The position numbers and the translations under genes are program-made. The notes under the pieces were generated by a model that worked only from the letters and a program-made list of their open reading frames with translations, was not told the origin of the DNA and did not search any database. Shown one piece after another: positions 22,470 through 33,869 of a DNA stretch of 64,000 bases. The stretch comes from Artemia franciscana (Eukaryota; Arthropoda; Branchiopoda; Anostraca; Artemiidae). Position 1 is the stretch's first letter. The number at the start of each line of letters is the position of its first letter. The stretch spans positions 1,599,631-1,663,630 of the forward strand of contig NW_027062693.1 in NCBI RefSeq assembly GCF_032884065.1, in the 5' to 3' direction.

Positions 22470-24145
22470 TCCTAGCTTGAACAAGAGCTAAGGGCTCATA
22501 TGGCAATTGTGATGAGATCGGAAGAGCCAAGAGCTCATTTGGCATGAGTTCTAGCAAAGTTTTAAGAATCAATAGATTGCTTTAAAAGGAAAATTAGAGA
22601 CTTAATGCCGGTCGGGATTAAAAATAAGGGCTCTCAGTCATGAGATCCTTCGAAATTTCAAAATCCAATAAAATCCAATCGCCCACTCGTAAGTTAAAAA
22701 CACTTCAATTTTTCTAATTTTTCCTTCCCTTCAGTCCCCCAGATGGTCGAATAAGGGAAAACGACTTTACCAAGTCAATTTGTGCAGCTCCCTGACAAAC
22801 CCAATTATTTTCATCGTCCTAGCACGTCCAGAAGTACCAAACTCGCCAATGCGCTGAATCCTACCCCCTAACTCCCCCAAAGAGGGCGGATTCAGTCTGG
22901 TTACGGCAATTACAAATCTACGACAATTATAAGCGTTTTCGAATATTTCCAGTTTCCCCTTCCATTCCCCCAATCTCAACAGATCTGGTCGGGATTTGAA
23001 ATAAGAGCTCTGAGACGTACGTTCCTTCTAACAATCAAAATTCATTAAGATTCGGTCACCCGTTCTTAAGTTAAAAATACCTCACTTTTTCTAATTTTTC
23101 CAAATTAACAACTCGCAGCTCACCCAAATAGAACGTTACAATTATGTCAATCACGTAGACTATCCACAACTTGTGCTTATTCTTCCCATCAAGTTTAATG
23201 CCGATCTCTCCACTCTAAGCGATTTCCGAGATATCCAGTTTCTGGATTCTGGATTTCTGGTTTCCCCCTCAAACTCCCCCCACAAAGCGGATACGCTTTC
23301 TTTGCGAAGGATCCAGTCCGATCCTCGATCCAGTCGGGATTTAAAATAGAAGATGTGAGCTACAAGGTCCTTCTAAAATGAAATTTCATAAAGATCTGAT
23401 AATTTCTTCGTAAGTTAAAAATACCTAGTTTTTTAATGTTTTAAAATTTACCCTCCCCTCCCCCCTAAGATTTTAGGTTGCCCTCCAGCTCTCCCCAATG
23501 TCAAGGGATCAGGCTGGGATTTAAAATAAGAGCTCTGAGACACGACCTTCTTCCCAATATCAAATTTCATGAAGAGCTTATTACTCCTTCGTAAGTTAAA
23601 AACCTCATTTTTGCTAATTTTTCCAAATTAACCCTCCCCCTCCCAACTCCTCTAAAGCAAGCGGATCTGTTCCGGCTATGTCAATCACGTATCTAGAACT
23701 TATGATTAATTTTCCCACCAAGTTTCATCCCGATCCCTCGACTCTAAGCGTTTTCTAAGATTTTAGGTTTCCCCACTCCAACTCCCCCAAATGTCACCAG
23801 ATCCAGTCGGAATTTAAAATAAGAGCTTCGAGTCACTATATCCTTCCCAAAATCAAATTTCATTAAGATCCGATCACCCATTCGTGATTTGAAAAACCTC
23901 CTTTTTTTCTAGTTTTTTTTTTATTTAACCGTCCTCCCACTCCCCCCTCACCCCATATGGTTGAAACGGGGAAATGACAATTTTTAATTTAACCGGTCTG
24001 GTTTCTGATACTCCTGCCAAATTTCATCGTCCTAGCTTACCTGGAAGTGCCTAAAGTAGCAAAACCATGACACACCGATAGACAGACCCACAGAATTTGC
24101 GATAGCTATATGTCATTTGGTTAATACCAAGTGCTATAATATTAA
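22470..24145 (+). mobile_element. Hairpin-ended repeat family B, longest copy
   Basis: Composed of an entry segment ('ggctcatatggcaa...') and then about five diverged internal subrepeats. Each has 'aaatttcattaagatccgat' or a variant, 'gtaagttaaaaatacct' and 'ctaatttttccaaatta', separated by C-rich blocks ('ccccaaatgtca', 'agatggtcgaa'). It ends with 'cagaatttgcgatagctata' and a terminal hairpin 'catttggttaataccaagtg' at 24114-24133. The inverted copy at 48393-49395 has the same end and about three subrepeats. No protein is encoded. The unit is 1.0-1.7 kb, depending on subrepeat number. Confidence 0.7.
24114..24133 (+). repeat. Terminal hairpin of family B
   Basis: CATTTGGTTAATACCAAGTG forms a stem of 7-8 bp around TTAATA with one mismatch. 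Its counterpart at 48395-48414 is CACTTGGTATTAATCAAGTG. Its architecture resembles the terminal hairpin of the foldback family, though the sequence differs. Confidence 0.75.
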
Positions 24146-24247
24146 GTGTGGCAACAAGTTTCCTTTAAAGATTCCTGTAAACAGGTAAATTCCTGAGGGT
24201 TCTGGATAGTCTCTATCATAGTTTCCCCCAGTTAATTAACATAAGCA

Positions 24248-24571
24248 TTGAGAATGTTCACTAATGTACTTTATCAGGTTCATCAACAACCTAAAGGACA
24301 ACTACAGTTATGCATGATTACAATCGATAAATCTCCGAGATATGAAAACAAAAATAACGACTTTGGCTCTGCGTTGGCCTTCCACATTTTTGAAATTCAT
24401 GATCATTTACTTATTTTTGATGATGCAACTTTAATATCTATAGCGAATGGCTCGGTTCAGTGCCATGTATATATTCTTGCTTTTACAGTGATTGGATTAA
24501 TTTTTAGGTTATTAAAGAAATACTATTGCAGGTCGATAATTCTAGGTTTTTATCATAAAATCTTTGAGTAA
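24248..24571 (+). pseudogene. Penelope-like GIY-YIG endonuclease fragment
   Basis: The segment at about 24355-24440 translates as 'FGSALAFHIFEIHDHLLIFD' followed by D-A-T-L-I-S. This aligns with 'FDSALSNHIFENPHHYVLFN' and the T-I-L-I-S that follow in the better preserved frame at 11419-12120. The GIY-YIG core itself is not found just upstream, and the frame diverges after about residue 70. It is a short remnant of an older Penelope-like insertion. Confidence 0.55.
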
Positions 24572-26339
24572 AGAAGTTGTTTTGTTCATACAACTGCCCC
24601 TATGGTAGTCTGGGGCTTTCCATAGACAGCAAACTGAACTACCCATGTTGAGTGAACCTTCGCATGTAGAAATTAAACACGGAAATATTACGGTATGAAC
24701 TAAACTAGCATCATTAACTTTACAAAGAGATACAATAAAAGTGACGTTACACAATATTGTAGAAAATATAACCCTGAATTTAAAGGCCACGAACAGTACA
24801 TGTTGAATCTTAATGATCTGCCGACACTAGTCGTTGTTGACGACTACCCACACGTAAAAGTAGAAATCTAAAGGATGAAGACAAAAATCTTTATTGTAAG
24901 CAATTTCATTGATAAAAAAATACAAATATTATTTGGATGCTTCATTCCTGGAGCACTGAAATCTGTATTACATGGGTATGAAAGTATTTTTTCCACTAAA
25001 AAGTCATTCAGGTACTGGTTGTCTACATAAATGTTTAAAAATTCATTATAAGTGTAGCCAAGACATCAGAATACGAATTATAGTGATGTATGAAAACCAC
25101 TGAACTACTAGGTAGTGAAATCTTCTGCACAATATATACGCACATTTGACAAACATTGTTACGTAACCCTAGGTAAACATGGTTGTTTGGAATTTTTTAT
25201 TCAACTGCCCCCGTAGTAGTCTGTGGTTTGTCATCGACAGTAGCTAGTTTGTTATTTGTTGTCGGTTAGTATTAAATATGCACTGAAGATATAAATACTT
25301 ACATCTTATTTTGAAAAAGTGAAGATGAGATATTTCAAGGGAGTTTTTTGTGTATGATAGTGTTTTTGTAGCATTCAATGTTGAAAAAGACAAATATTTG
25401 AACTACTAAGCAAATACTAGTAGTGGAACTATTGAAAACGTTTGCCTGCACTGTCTTGACATACACAGATTAATTATCTTTGGAGTACAGAAAAAATTCA
25501 ACTCTTATGATGTTAGATATGTGCGAGTGAAATCCCCATAGATGATATTACTCAAAGAGAATGCTAACATTAAAGTAAAAACTGATGACGAGGGGCAACT
25601 CCTTGCGATTGCTTTTGGTAATACCTTGCCCGGTGATAAATTATGTCACCAGCTTTTGGGCTTAAGCATTCACCGGAAGGTAAAAAGAAGACAGACCTGC
25701 TCTTTTACCAATATCATAAACCATATCTTGTGCAATTGCCGAAACTGTTACCTGTGTATGAATAATGTGGTAACAGACATTTTTGCAGGTAAAATAAAAA
25801 GGGTGCTGCTAGATAATATCACCAAGGAATTGAAAGATGAATCGATGAAAACAAACATAAGCAAACGCTACTAGTACCATTGACTCTGTACCAACAGATT
25901 TAGTTAATAAACTCTTTAGTCAATAATACCAATGACAAACTTCACATTGAAGCTGTAGCTGAAACTTCATCCCAAAATGTAAATACGTCCCATTTTACAA
26001 AAAATATGATGAATCATTTTATGGAAGGAATTCAAAACATTCGAATTATTGCTATAAGGATTTTGAACTTATCATTATTTTAATAAAAACGCCAGATTGC
26101 ATTAATTTTCTATGGTTCAATTGTTTTTTTAAGTATACTAGCAACTCAAAAGCTTAGAATTTTTAATCAAAAGTCGGACATATGAACAACATTTTACCAA
26201 AGGCTGAGACAGAGAATTTTTCCAACGTTAGAGAAACGCAAGCCGGATTTTTTTTAGAGTTAGAAACACATGAAGTGGGAATTATCAAGATTCAGAGGCA
26301 GATACATGAGAATTTGATATTAAATTGTAGAAATTGCTA
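24572..26339. other. Unrecognised sequence; one 110-codon orphan frame
   Basis: A motif around 'caactgcccc...gtagtctg' occurs at about 24593-24615 and 25204-25226 with related flanks ('catagacagcaaac'/'catcgacagtagct'). The frame 25542-25874 (plus) encodes a Cys-containing segment, 'CNCRNCYLC', in a Lys/Asn-rich context. I do not recognise it, and it has no paralog in the window. Confidence 0.35.
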
Positions 26340-27295
26340 ACTTACATCAAGAATTTATCTTGTAATTAACAGGTTCTAAAGAATTGTTTGATGTTTCATA
26401 TAAGAAAGAAGTTTTAATCAAGGAATATACGCCGAGAGACCTTATTTTAGCCAAAGGTTTTTCAGCTGTTAATCTTTTGCAGGCGATTGTATAGCAATAA
26501 GCTATTAAACTGGTAAACACTGAAGACTTAAATCGATGACTTTTCTCCCAATTGGCTTGTCTTAAGAAAATGTTTGATTTGACATGGTAGAATAAAGCTT
26601 GAACCAGGAAACATCCCATGAAAAATCTTCCTTTGGTAAAAGGTTCTGTCAGTTGTATGGCTTTCGACGGGGGCCACCGTACAACAGGCTGCTAAATTTG
26701 TATGAATTGCACACTTAAATCAAGTATTTCTCTTATAATTGCCTTATTTTAAGGAAATGCTTTGTATTACATGTCAAAAAGAAGCTTGAATCAAGGAATA
26801 TATTCGGAGAAACCTTAATTAGCAAGTGGTGTTCGTTATATGTCTTTAGAAGGTGATCATAGGACAATAAGCCGTTAAATTGGTGAAAATTGCAGATTCA
26901 AATCAAGGATTTACCTTCTATTTGGCTTGATTTAAGGACAAGCTCTAGGTTACATGCAGAAAGAAGTTTGAATCTACGAATATACCCAGAGAAACCGTTT
27001 TCTAACCAAGTATTTTGTCGGCTTTTTATTTTTTGAAGGTGACCATAGGACAGCAATTTGTTAAATTGGTAAATATTACATATATAAATCAATGATTTTT
27101 CTCGCAAATTGCTTGCCTTGTGGTTAAATTTATTCGGATTATTAGCAGGTTTTTATTATGATTAAATATGGCGTACTGGTGATAAATTTAACACAGGTAA
27201 TTTGAACTGATATGTGAATAAATTTGACAGAATTTTAGCAAAGGGTTTTGTCAGTTGAATTTCTTTTGAAGGTGACCATAGAAAAACATTGTACT
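26340..27295 (+). repeat. 186-bp tandem repeat, about five copies
   Basis: Copies start near 26340, 26526, 26713, 26896 and 27082 (spacing 186, 187, 183 and 186). Each carries a variant of 'aatcaaggatttatctt', then 'aaagaagcttgaatcaagga', 'agagaaacctta', 'gtcagttgtatgtctttt', 'gaaggtgaccataggacaa' and 'gttaaattggtaaa'. The last copy has an extra segment and runs to about 27295. Copies are clearly diverged, so this is an old small array. Minus-strand frames inside it (26347-26619, 26898-27107) are by-products. Confidence 0.85.
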
Positions 27296-27439
27296 CGTGT
27301 GTCCGAGTTTTCAAATGATAACCTAAGTCGATGAGACCTTTATCCTAAATAAGACCTTAATCTAAATGTATCCCTGAGGGATGCCATAATCTCCTTCAGA
27401 AGGGCTCAGGAAAAGGGTTACCCTTTAAGATGACATTTT

Positions 27440-28950
27440 TAAGGCATAATGAGGGGAACGTTCCATTGACCCTAAAGCAACATGTACATGCAGTTACTGC
27501 TATTAATGTTGCTGCTGCTACTATTACAAATACTAGTAATACAGCAAAATTACTGCTGTTCTGTCCCTGCTAGTACAACTACCACTAAGGTACTTTTCCG
27601 ATTAAGGCTATGCGTATGAATCAGAGAATTTGACAGAATATTGACGGGAAATTTCGGTTAAATTAAAACTTACTATGTACGAGTATATTACTGAAAAGGG
27701 CTATTTCAAAAATAAATTTTGGTCTTAAGTTGGAACTTTCAGATAATGCTTGTACGGGAAGATCAATTGATCAAAACACAATACATGTATACTAGTTCTA
27801 GTACTAGCCTATTACTACTACCGCTACTAGCACTATTATTAATACTACTTCTATTGCTGTTGCTACTACTACCATTTCTGCTACAACTAAACCACTACTT
27901 CAATTGCAACTACTTGTAAGGCTAAGAGCAAAACGATGAAAAGGGTGTCAAAAGGGCACATCAGTAATACTCTTAGGACGGCTTACTGTATCAAGATAAA
28001 ACTTTTGGGGTATCATGAGGAATATATTCGACTGAACAAAACCCAACATGTTCAAGCTATATCTATAATTAATATTACTGTCCCCAATCATAGTACTAAT
28101 GCTAGAATACCACTGCCAATACTATTACTTCCCCTACTACCACTACTACTACTGTGATGCTAGTATTATTAAATTGGGGCGGTAGAAGGTAAAAATTCAA
28201 GAGAAAATTTTTAAAAATATTTTTTAAAAATCAAAATATACTGTGCGCATGTGGTTTGTCAAAAAGGTTAATAATTTGGTTAATAAGTTGGAGCTATTAG
28301 AGAATATTTAAAGGGGAAGATCAAAGGCAGTATGTGCACGCTACTATTAATGCCAAAACTATTTGTAAGGCTGTGAGTCTTTAGATTAAAATTTCAGGAA
28401 GTAAATTAATATACAGGTTGTCGAAAGGACATATGAGTAATGTCTTGGCAACAGCTAATTGTATTAACTTCAAACTTTCAGTACTTCATGAGAGGGACGT
28501 TCAATTGATCAAATTCTAATATTTTAAAACTACTGCTGCTTCTAGTGTTAGTGCTTTTTTCATGAACACCGCTACTAGCACAGCTAATGCTAATACGACA
28601 ACTGTGATTTTTATTATATATTTTCGAGACTATAATGGTGAGGGTTTCAGGGAATGTGGAGTGGGGAATGTAAAATGAATCAGAACAAGCCATCTGTATA
28701 TAAGATTATCGAAAGCGCTTATCCCGAATATTTTAAGAACTGTTTGGTGTGCGCAGTTGTAACTTAAATGATTAATGTGGGGAAGTTGGATGAACCAAAA
28801 GACAATATTCGCATCCAATTGTTACTGTTTTTACTCATACTACAGCTACTATTATTACTGCTGATATTACAAAAGCTGCCACTAAAGCTAAGGCTTGAGC
28901 CATTAATTTTATTGCTTTAAATACTACTACTGCTCCTAAAACTAAAAGAA
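27440..28950 (+). repeat. Diverged tandem array with ACT/GCT-rich triplet tracts
   Basis: About five or six units of 200-350 bp. Each has a header like 'atgaggggaacgttccattg' with variants near 27450, 27745, 28015, 28315 and 28490, then a triplet-biased tract (ACT, GCT, ATT, ACC) such as 27795-27905 and 28085-28155, then a spacer containing variants of 'aaagggcacatcagtaatac' (27953, 28427). The long Leu/Ser runs in frames 27719-27919 and 27936-28157 come from the triplet tracts and are not genes. Confidence 0.75.
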
Positions 28951-30403
28951 TTAAGGCGACTATTTTTCTAAAAACAAGTTTTTCAAAAACAATAAAGAGC
29001 TCAAATTAGAACTGAGCAGAAATTAAGTCAAATAATCTTCCAAGCGCGAAACTACCACAAATCGCCATCAAAGTCAACCTCAAAACAATTAGAAATTAAC
29101 ATAAGTAGGACTGACAACATTATACTTTTTTAGAAACAGAATATAATTTGCACTTAACTGAAAACAAATACGTTCAAAAAATTTTCACTTGTTTATCTTT
29201 AATATAATAAAAAAAGGCAGACTTTAAGGAATAAATAACAATCTTTATCCTGTTTTTCAGTAAAGTGCAAATTATACTCTGGTCTTGAGAAGGCATGGGG
29301 CTGTGAATCCTATTTATGTTTATTTTATCTTGCTTTGAATTTGAATCGGTTTCTAGTATATAGAAACCGTATAGTATATATTTCTGTTCGATTCGGGTTT
29401 CATTCATTTATTGAAGCTGGTTTGTGATAGTTTCACGCTTGGAAAAATAGTTGACTTTATTTTTGCTGATTTACGGCTAAATAGAACTCTTTACTTATTT
29501 TGAAAACTTATTGTCTAGAATTAATTTTAAAATTAATAGCAAAAACCAGTAAAAAAAAAGTTTTAAGTGCAGAATGATCGTGATCTGATTGTAGAATAGG
29601 CCGAAAATAAAAGAAAAAATTTGGAAACCTAATCTGATAACTTCCCAAGCGACAAAATAATATACCCCTAAGTTCAAACTTGGTTATAATTTTAAAGTTT
29701 TGATAAAATTAAGGTGGATGGAGCAAAGCTTAAAGTAGAGGAAATTATATTATCTTTTTCTTTAAAAAGATTCCTATGCGTTTCAATGTGTTATTTGTTT
29801 TTTATTTTTTCCTTTACATAGTAGATGATCAATACTCGGAATAAAAATGGTCATAAGTCAAACCTTTATCTACACTGGACCCAAAGCAGGAACTTCAAGT
29901 CAAGTAAGTCATGCTTAGACAGATAGGTGGCCGTAAAAACTTTATACCTTACATAAACTAAAAAATACTTTTCTATATGATGACCTATCGTCTGCTTAGC
30001 TTAGGAGCCGATCTTTGGATTTTTTACTATAGTCGGTAACTTAATGCGTGGTTGGGGACAAATCATCCCCCAATCACTGGTTAGATCTTGGAAGGGAGCT
30101 TTTTCATTCAATATTTGAAATCCAATCCTCTTCTCATCACTTTTTGTGCTACTTAGCCCTTCACTGCCCCCGAAAGATCTACTGAAAATTATGAAATAAC
30201 CCTTATCAGTTAAAATAGTCGAAAGATTCAATCAGAGTTAGGCTTAAATTCTTAGAGAATTTTTTAAACGTGGAAAAGACTCATCTAGCAACTGTAAAAC
30301 AAATATTATAATCAAAACAAAATTCAAGAAATTCAGAGATTAATAAAGAGATGACGTATATCAGAGATACTTCAATATAACACATATCACCGTCCAAATA
30401 TTA
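28951..30403. other. Unrecognised sequence with a dispersed repeat
   Basis: About 29385-29480 resembles 19690-19790. Frames at 29174-29407, 29495-29677 and 30001-30231 (all minus) show no motif. The pogo-like element begins at 30404, after a TA at 30402-30403. Confidence 0.4.
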
Positions 30404-30427
30404 GGGGAGAGTCGGGTAAGACGGACC
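30404..30427 (+). repeat. Left terminal inverted repeat of the pogo-like element
   Basis: 24 bp identical in reverse complement to 33208-33231. The outermost bases are GGGGAGAGTCGGG, preceded by TA. Confidence 0.95.
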
Positions 30428-30748
30428 CCATTTTGGTTTTTCGTCTGCGGAAGAGGTTGGAAACAAGCAACGACTGACGAAAGGTGTCTAACTTGTCCCC
30501 AAAACATTGAGTTACGTAAAGAAACCTTCTTCACACATAAATCAGCCGTATTTCCGGGCCCACATAAAAAAAAACTGAAGTTGGTCAAAAGGTCCATCTT
30601 GCCCACCCCATAGGATAAGACGGACCAGCCCTTTGGGCAAGACGGACCCAATTGCTCAAAAAGATTGATTGTCTCTAAACAATTTTATTTCGAATACTTA
30701 AAATACTAATAGTAAGTAAAAAAGTAAAAAGTTAGCAAATAACTATAT

Positions 30749-32692
30749 TTAAACACTGTACGAGGCCAAATCTACGTGAAAAACGAACTGAGCCGACTGT
30801 CTCGTCGTTCCGCCCGAAGAGGTCGGTTTTGGCAGCTTCATGATGACCTCTTCTTTTCGCACGAAGCTCATCTCTTCAGTTGCCGTGAATTTGCTCGATG
30901 GAGCTAATCGCTTCCAAAACTGAACTTGGAAACCATCAGATTCACAATCACACACAACTCCAACATAATTTCTGAAGCTCTTCTTGGTTGGCACTTTCAC
31001 AACCAAGAAATCCCCACTTTTTGGTTCGGTTCCATCAAGAAACTCCTCCTCCTCTGACCCATCCAAATGCAAGCTGTCATCACTTTCATCATCCAGCGCG
31101 ATATGTTCATCGAAGCTGTCTTCTCCGTTCCCAGGCTGTTTGGAGAGGTTTCTCTTTTCAGGCCGTTTTCTTTGAGCTTTCTTTTCTGATTTTTTTCTTT
31201 TCAACTCAAATTCTTCTTCCAGTCTGTTTTTTTCAGGTGTGTTCGTCAGAATTTTGGACTTTGTTCTTTTCCTAGACGTTTTTCCGTCTCTTGCATAGAA
31301 ACTCGCCTTAGGGTGAGGATGAACCGACTCTGGAGTCACTGGCATAGTCGCAGAAATCACTGAGCTACTGGTAGTTGGCAGCACGTCGTTATTCAAGCTC
31401 TCGTCGCCAGGGCTGGTTGATAGAACTGTAGACTGGCCTGTCATGGGAGACGTCTCTGGTGCTGGTCGGTCTGTCACAAAGGCGCTGAGAAAATCGTGAT
31501 CTTGGAAAACGTTCCTATTGAAAGGGTATATTCCTGTTTTTTGGAACCCGTTTAGTACGTTTTCCATGACGAAAGCTCTTGGAAAAGCGATTCCAACGAA
31601 TATTCCGATTTCATAAATGGTAATCCTCCTGTTTGGGTTCGAAATCATCCACAAGTTAGCTGCTTCATTGTAGTATCGCTTGAATGGCCCATAAACAGCA
31701 ACATCAAGAGGCTGCAGCTTGTGACTGCAATGTGGTGGAAGCCTTAAGACGTCAATGCCGTTTTCTCTGCAAAGATTAACCACGCTCAATGAGACGTGCG
31801 AATCATGGTTATCCACAATCAGCAGAAGTCGATTTGTGGGCGAGCAACTGGTTTGGGAGATCAGATGGCGTATCATATCTGAGAAGATTTCGGCTGTCAT
31901 CCATCCAGAGGGCTGGCATTTTCCTGTGCTTCCAGGGGGCGTGCCATTGAGAAAACTTTGAAGCCAGTTCACTCGTGGAAAGACAAAGAAAGGGGCTATC
32001 GACTGGCCAGCTGCGTTGATACACCCTACGACTGTTACCAGCGCCCCTCGCTCAGCCGAAGTAATGCGTCCAACTTGCTTTGATCCCTTTTCTGCAACCA
32101 CCTTTGGTGTCTTGTGAACGGTGGTTACTCCAGTCTCGTCAAGATTATATATTCTATTCGGCGGATACTTGTGCTTTATAAGCAGCTCTTCTAAATTATT
32201 GGAGAATTCGCTGACATTCGTCCTGTTGAAGCTGGTGGCTCTGGCAAGGCTTGTCGCTTCGGAGGACCTTAGGGAAAGCCCAACACGACTCATAAAGCTA
32301 TTCATCCAGTCTTTCCCTGCACACTTATTTTCAGTCCAGTTCTTCGGCATATTCTTCCCTTTGGCCTGGGCATATTCATATGCAAGCTGACCTGCTTCCT
32401 TTTTCGTAAGTCCATGATGCATGTGCTATGCCGTGATCATATAGTCCTTCAGAAGTATCTCTTCGTTTGCTGAAAACACACTTTTAAAGTTGAAGGTAGT
32501 TGCCAACTCCACTGATTGGGGATCTTCTGCTGCGTCGAGTTTTGCAACTGCTCTTCGAACTGTGCTTCGTGGCAAACCAACCTCTTTCGAAACTTTGCGA
32601 AGCGGCGAACCAGATTTAACTCGCATAGCAGCTGCTCTCAGTAAGTCCTGGTCGTGGAGACCGTGGGAGGTTTTTCTAGTATACTTTCCCAT
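30749..32692 (-). pseudogene. Pogo/Tigger-type transposase with one in-frame TAG
   Basis: Two frames in the same register: 32692-32429 (88 codons from ATG, ending in TAG at 32426-32428) and 32425-30749 (nominal 557 codons from an internal ATG at 32419). Read together they form one transposase of about 648 codons. The N-terminal part has a helix-turn-helix of the CENP-B/psq type (S-x-L-R-K-V-S-K-E-V-G-L-P-R-S-T, about residues 29-44). In the 557-codon part, residues 26-66 match the second DNA-binding region (W...G.DW...F..R). The catalytic triad is D95 (IYNLDETG), D204 (LLIVDNHDSH) and D240 (KLQPLDVAVYGPFK), 35 residues between the last two, as in pogo enzymes. Residues 381-430 are strongly basic, 435-465 acidic, and 469-535 form the usual C-terminal 'GDFLVVK...' segment. 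All key residues are present. The only visible defect is the TAG, so the copy may be dead by one point change or may be read through. Confidence 0.9.
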
Positions 32693-32815
32693 TCTTCAAA
32701 AGAGAGACAGCTTAATATATTTCTAATTGACATGCGGGAACAATAAATGCAACACAATATTCACAAAATACATAAAAAATAATAACTTCGAAAAAGATCC
32801 CAGATGATAGGGGGC

Positions 32816-32835
32816 AAGACGGACCGGTCCGTCTT
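32816..32835. promoter_or_regulatory. Subterminal palindromic transposase-site pair
   Basis: AAGACGGACCGGTCCGTCTT is a perfect 20-bp palindrome made of two head-to-head copies of the 10-mer in the terminal repeats. It lies about 125 bp upstream of the transposase ATG (32692, minus strand). It could bind transposase and also act on the promoter. That role is inferred from position only. Confidence 0.6.
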
Positions 32836-33207
32836 ACCCGCTGTCTCTGTGGTCCATCTTACCCTAAACCTACTTTTTCGGAATAGTTAAAAATTATAAC
32901 ATAAGATGGCGCTGCAATGAAAAAAATTAATGTCTCACACACTCTCCTAGACCTCCATATTTGTAAGAAAAATTACCACAGTATAAAACAGAACATTAGA
33001 AACACCAGAAAAGAAAAACATTTACCTCAATAGCCGGTTTCGAGAATGTGAAAACGAATAAAAATATTTTTCTCGAAGACAAGATTGGCTTCAACTCTCA
33101 GACTTCGCTCCGAAACTTGCCACTAGATGGCCGTTGTTTCTAGCTCTACAAGTGATAAAAAGGTGACGCTCAAGTCGAGCAATGACAAAAGGTCCGTCTT
33201 GCCCCCC

Positions 33208-33231
33208 GGTCCGTCTTACCCGACTCTCCCC
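33208..33231 (-). repeat. Right terminal inverted repeat of the pogo-like element
   Basis: Exact reverse complement of 30404-30427 and followed by TA. An extra direct copy of GGTCCGTCTT lies 17 bp inside, at 33191-33200. Confidence 0.95.
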
Positions 33232-33233
33232 TA

Positions 33234-33869
33234 CTTGTATCGCACAAATATTATAAGGAAGATATCGAATTAAATAAACAAAAATGGAGATAGAAGATGG
33301 GAGTCAGCCTGAAAATGAAAACCATGATGACAGAGAAAAAAACTTGGTCCTCTTTGTGCTTTACCAGAGTCAATGAAAAATGAAGCTGTCAAAACTTTGA
33401 ACTACCTGTCCAGTGACAATACCCTAAGGTTTTTGATTTTTAACAATCCATTCTAGGTATAGGCCAGAACTATCTGGAAAACATTTCCTTATTATTTTAA
33501 AAATAAATTGATGGTAAAGGTTACAAAAGGGACACCTTTGAAGAAAAACTTCAAAACTTCTTCAAACTGCCTTGAAATAGTTCTAACTGCACAGCAGGGT
33601 AATTGGACTAGGCTATAAATGATTCCATTGCTGACAGGGACAAAGTGAACAAACTACTCAGTTTTTTTATTCTCTTTGTGAATATGGTAATTGTTTCACT
33701 TACAAATACAAAAAGCCTAAATATTTACAAGATTTCATCCTAACTGTCATTAAGACAAGGTGAACACACCCTGATTACTTTTTCTAATGCACTTTTCAAC
33801 TATGCTATCCAAATCACATGCATATGCAGCTTCCCTCCTGAAGGTTCTATATACAGCTTTAATTAAATA
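33234..33869. other. No recognised feature
   Basis: Flank of the pogo-like insertion. A 31-codon frame from an ATG at 33283 begins M-E-I-E-D-G and is acidic, but nothing supports it as an exon. Confidence 0.4.

Larger units (their letters stand above)
30404..33231 (-). mobile_element. Complete pogo/Tigger-like DNA transposon, 2.83 kb
   Basis: Perfect 24-bp terminal inverted repeats (30404-30427 and 33208-33231, starting GGGGAGAGTCGGGTAAGACG) are flanked on both sides by TA (30402-30403 and 33232-33233), the target duplication of the Tc1/mariner-pogo group. One transposase frame reads leftward (30749-32692). Subterminal copies of AAGACGGACC lie at 30617-30626 and 30639-30648, within the 20-bp palindrome at 32816-32835, and at 33191-33200, as expected for transposase binding sites. 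The element is less AT-rich than its surroundings, and its ends show no sign of decay. Both suggest a fairly recent arrival. Confidence 0.95.

Noticed and set aside
27719-28157. Frames with long Leu runs, resembling signal or transmembrane segments
   Set aside because: The Leu runs come from CTA/CTG-type triplet tracts inside a tandem array.
26340-28950. CRISPR array
   Set aside because: Repeats are 186 bp or longer and diverged, with no short identical repeats or uniform spacers, and the window is eukaryotic.
30984-32726. Plus-strand frames opposite the transposase (for example 30984-31175, 32121-32390)
   Set aside because: Antisense shadows of the transposase frame, with no motifs of their own.
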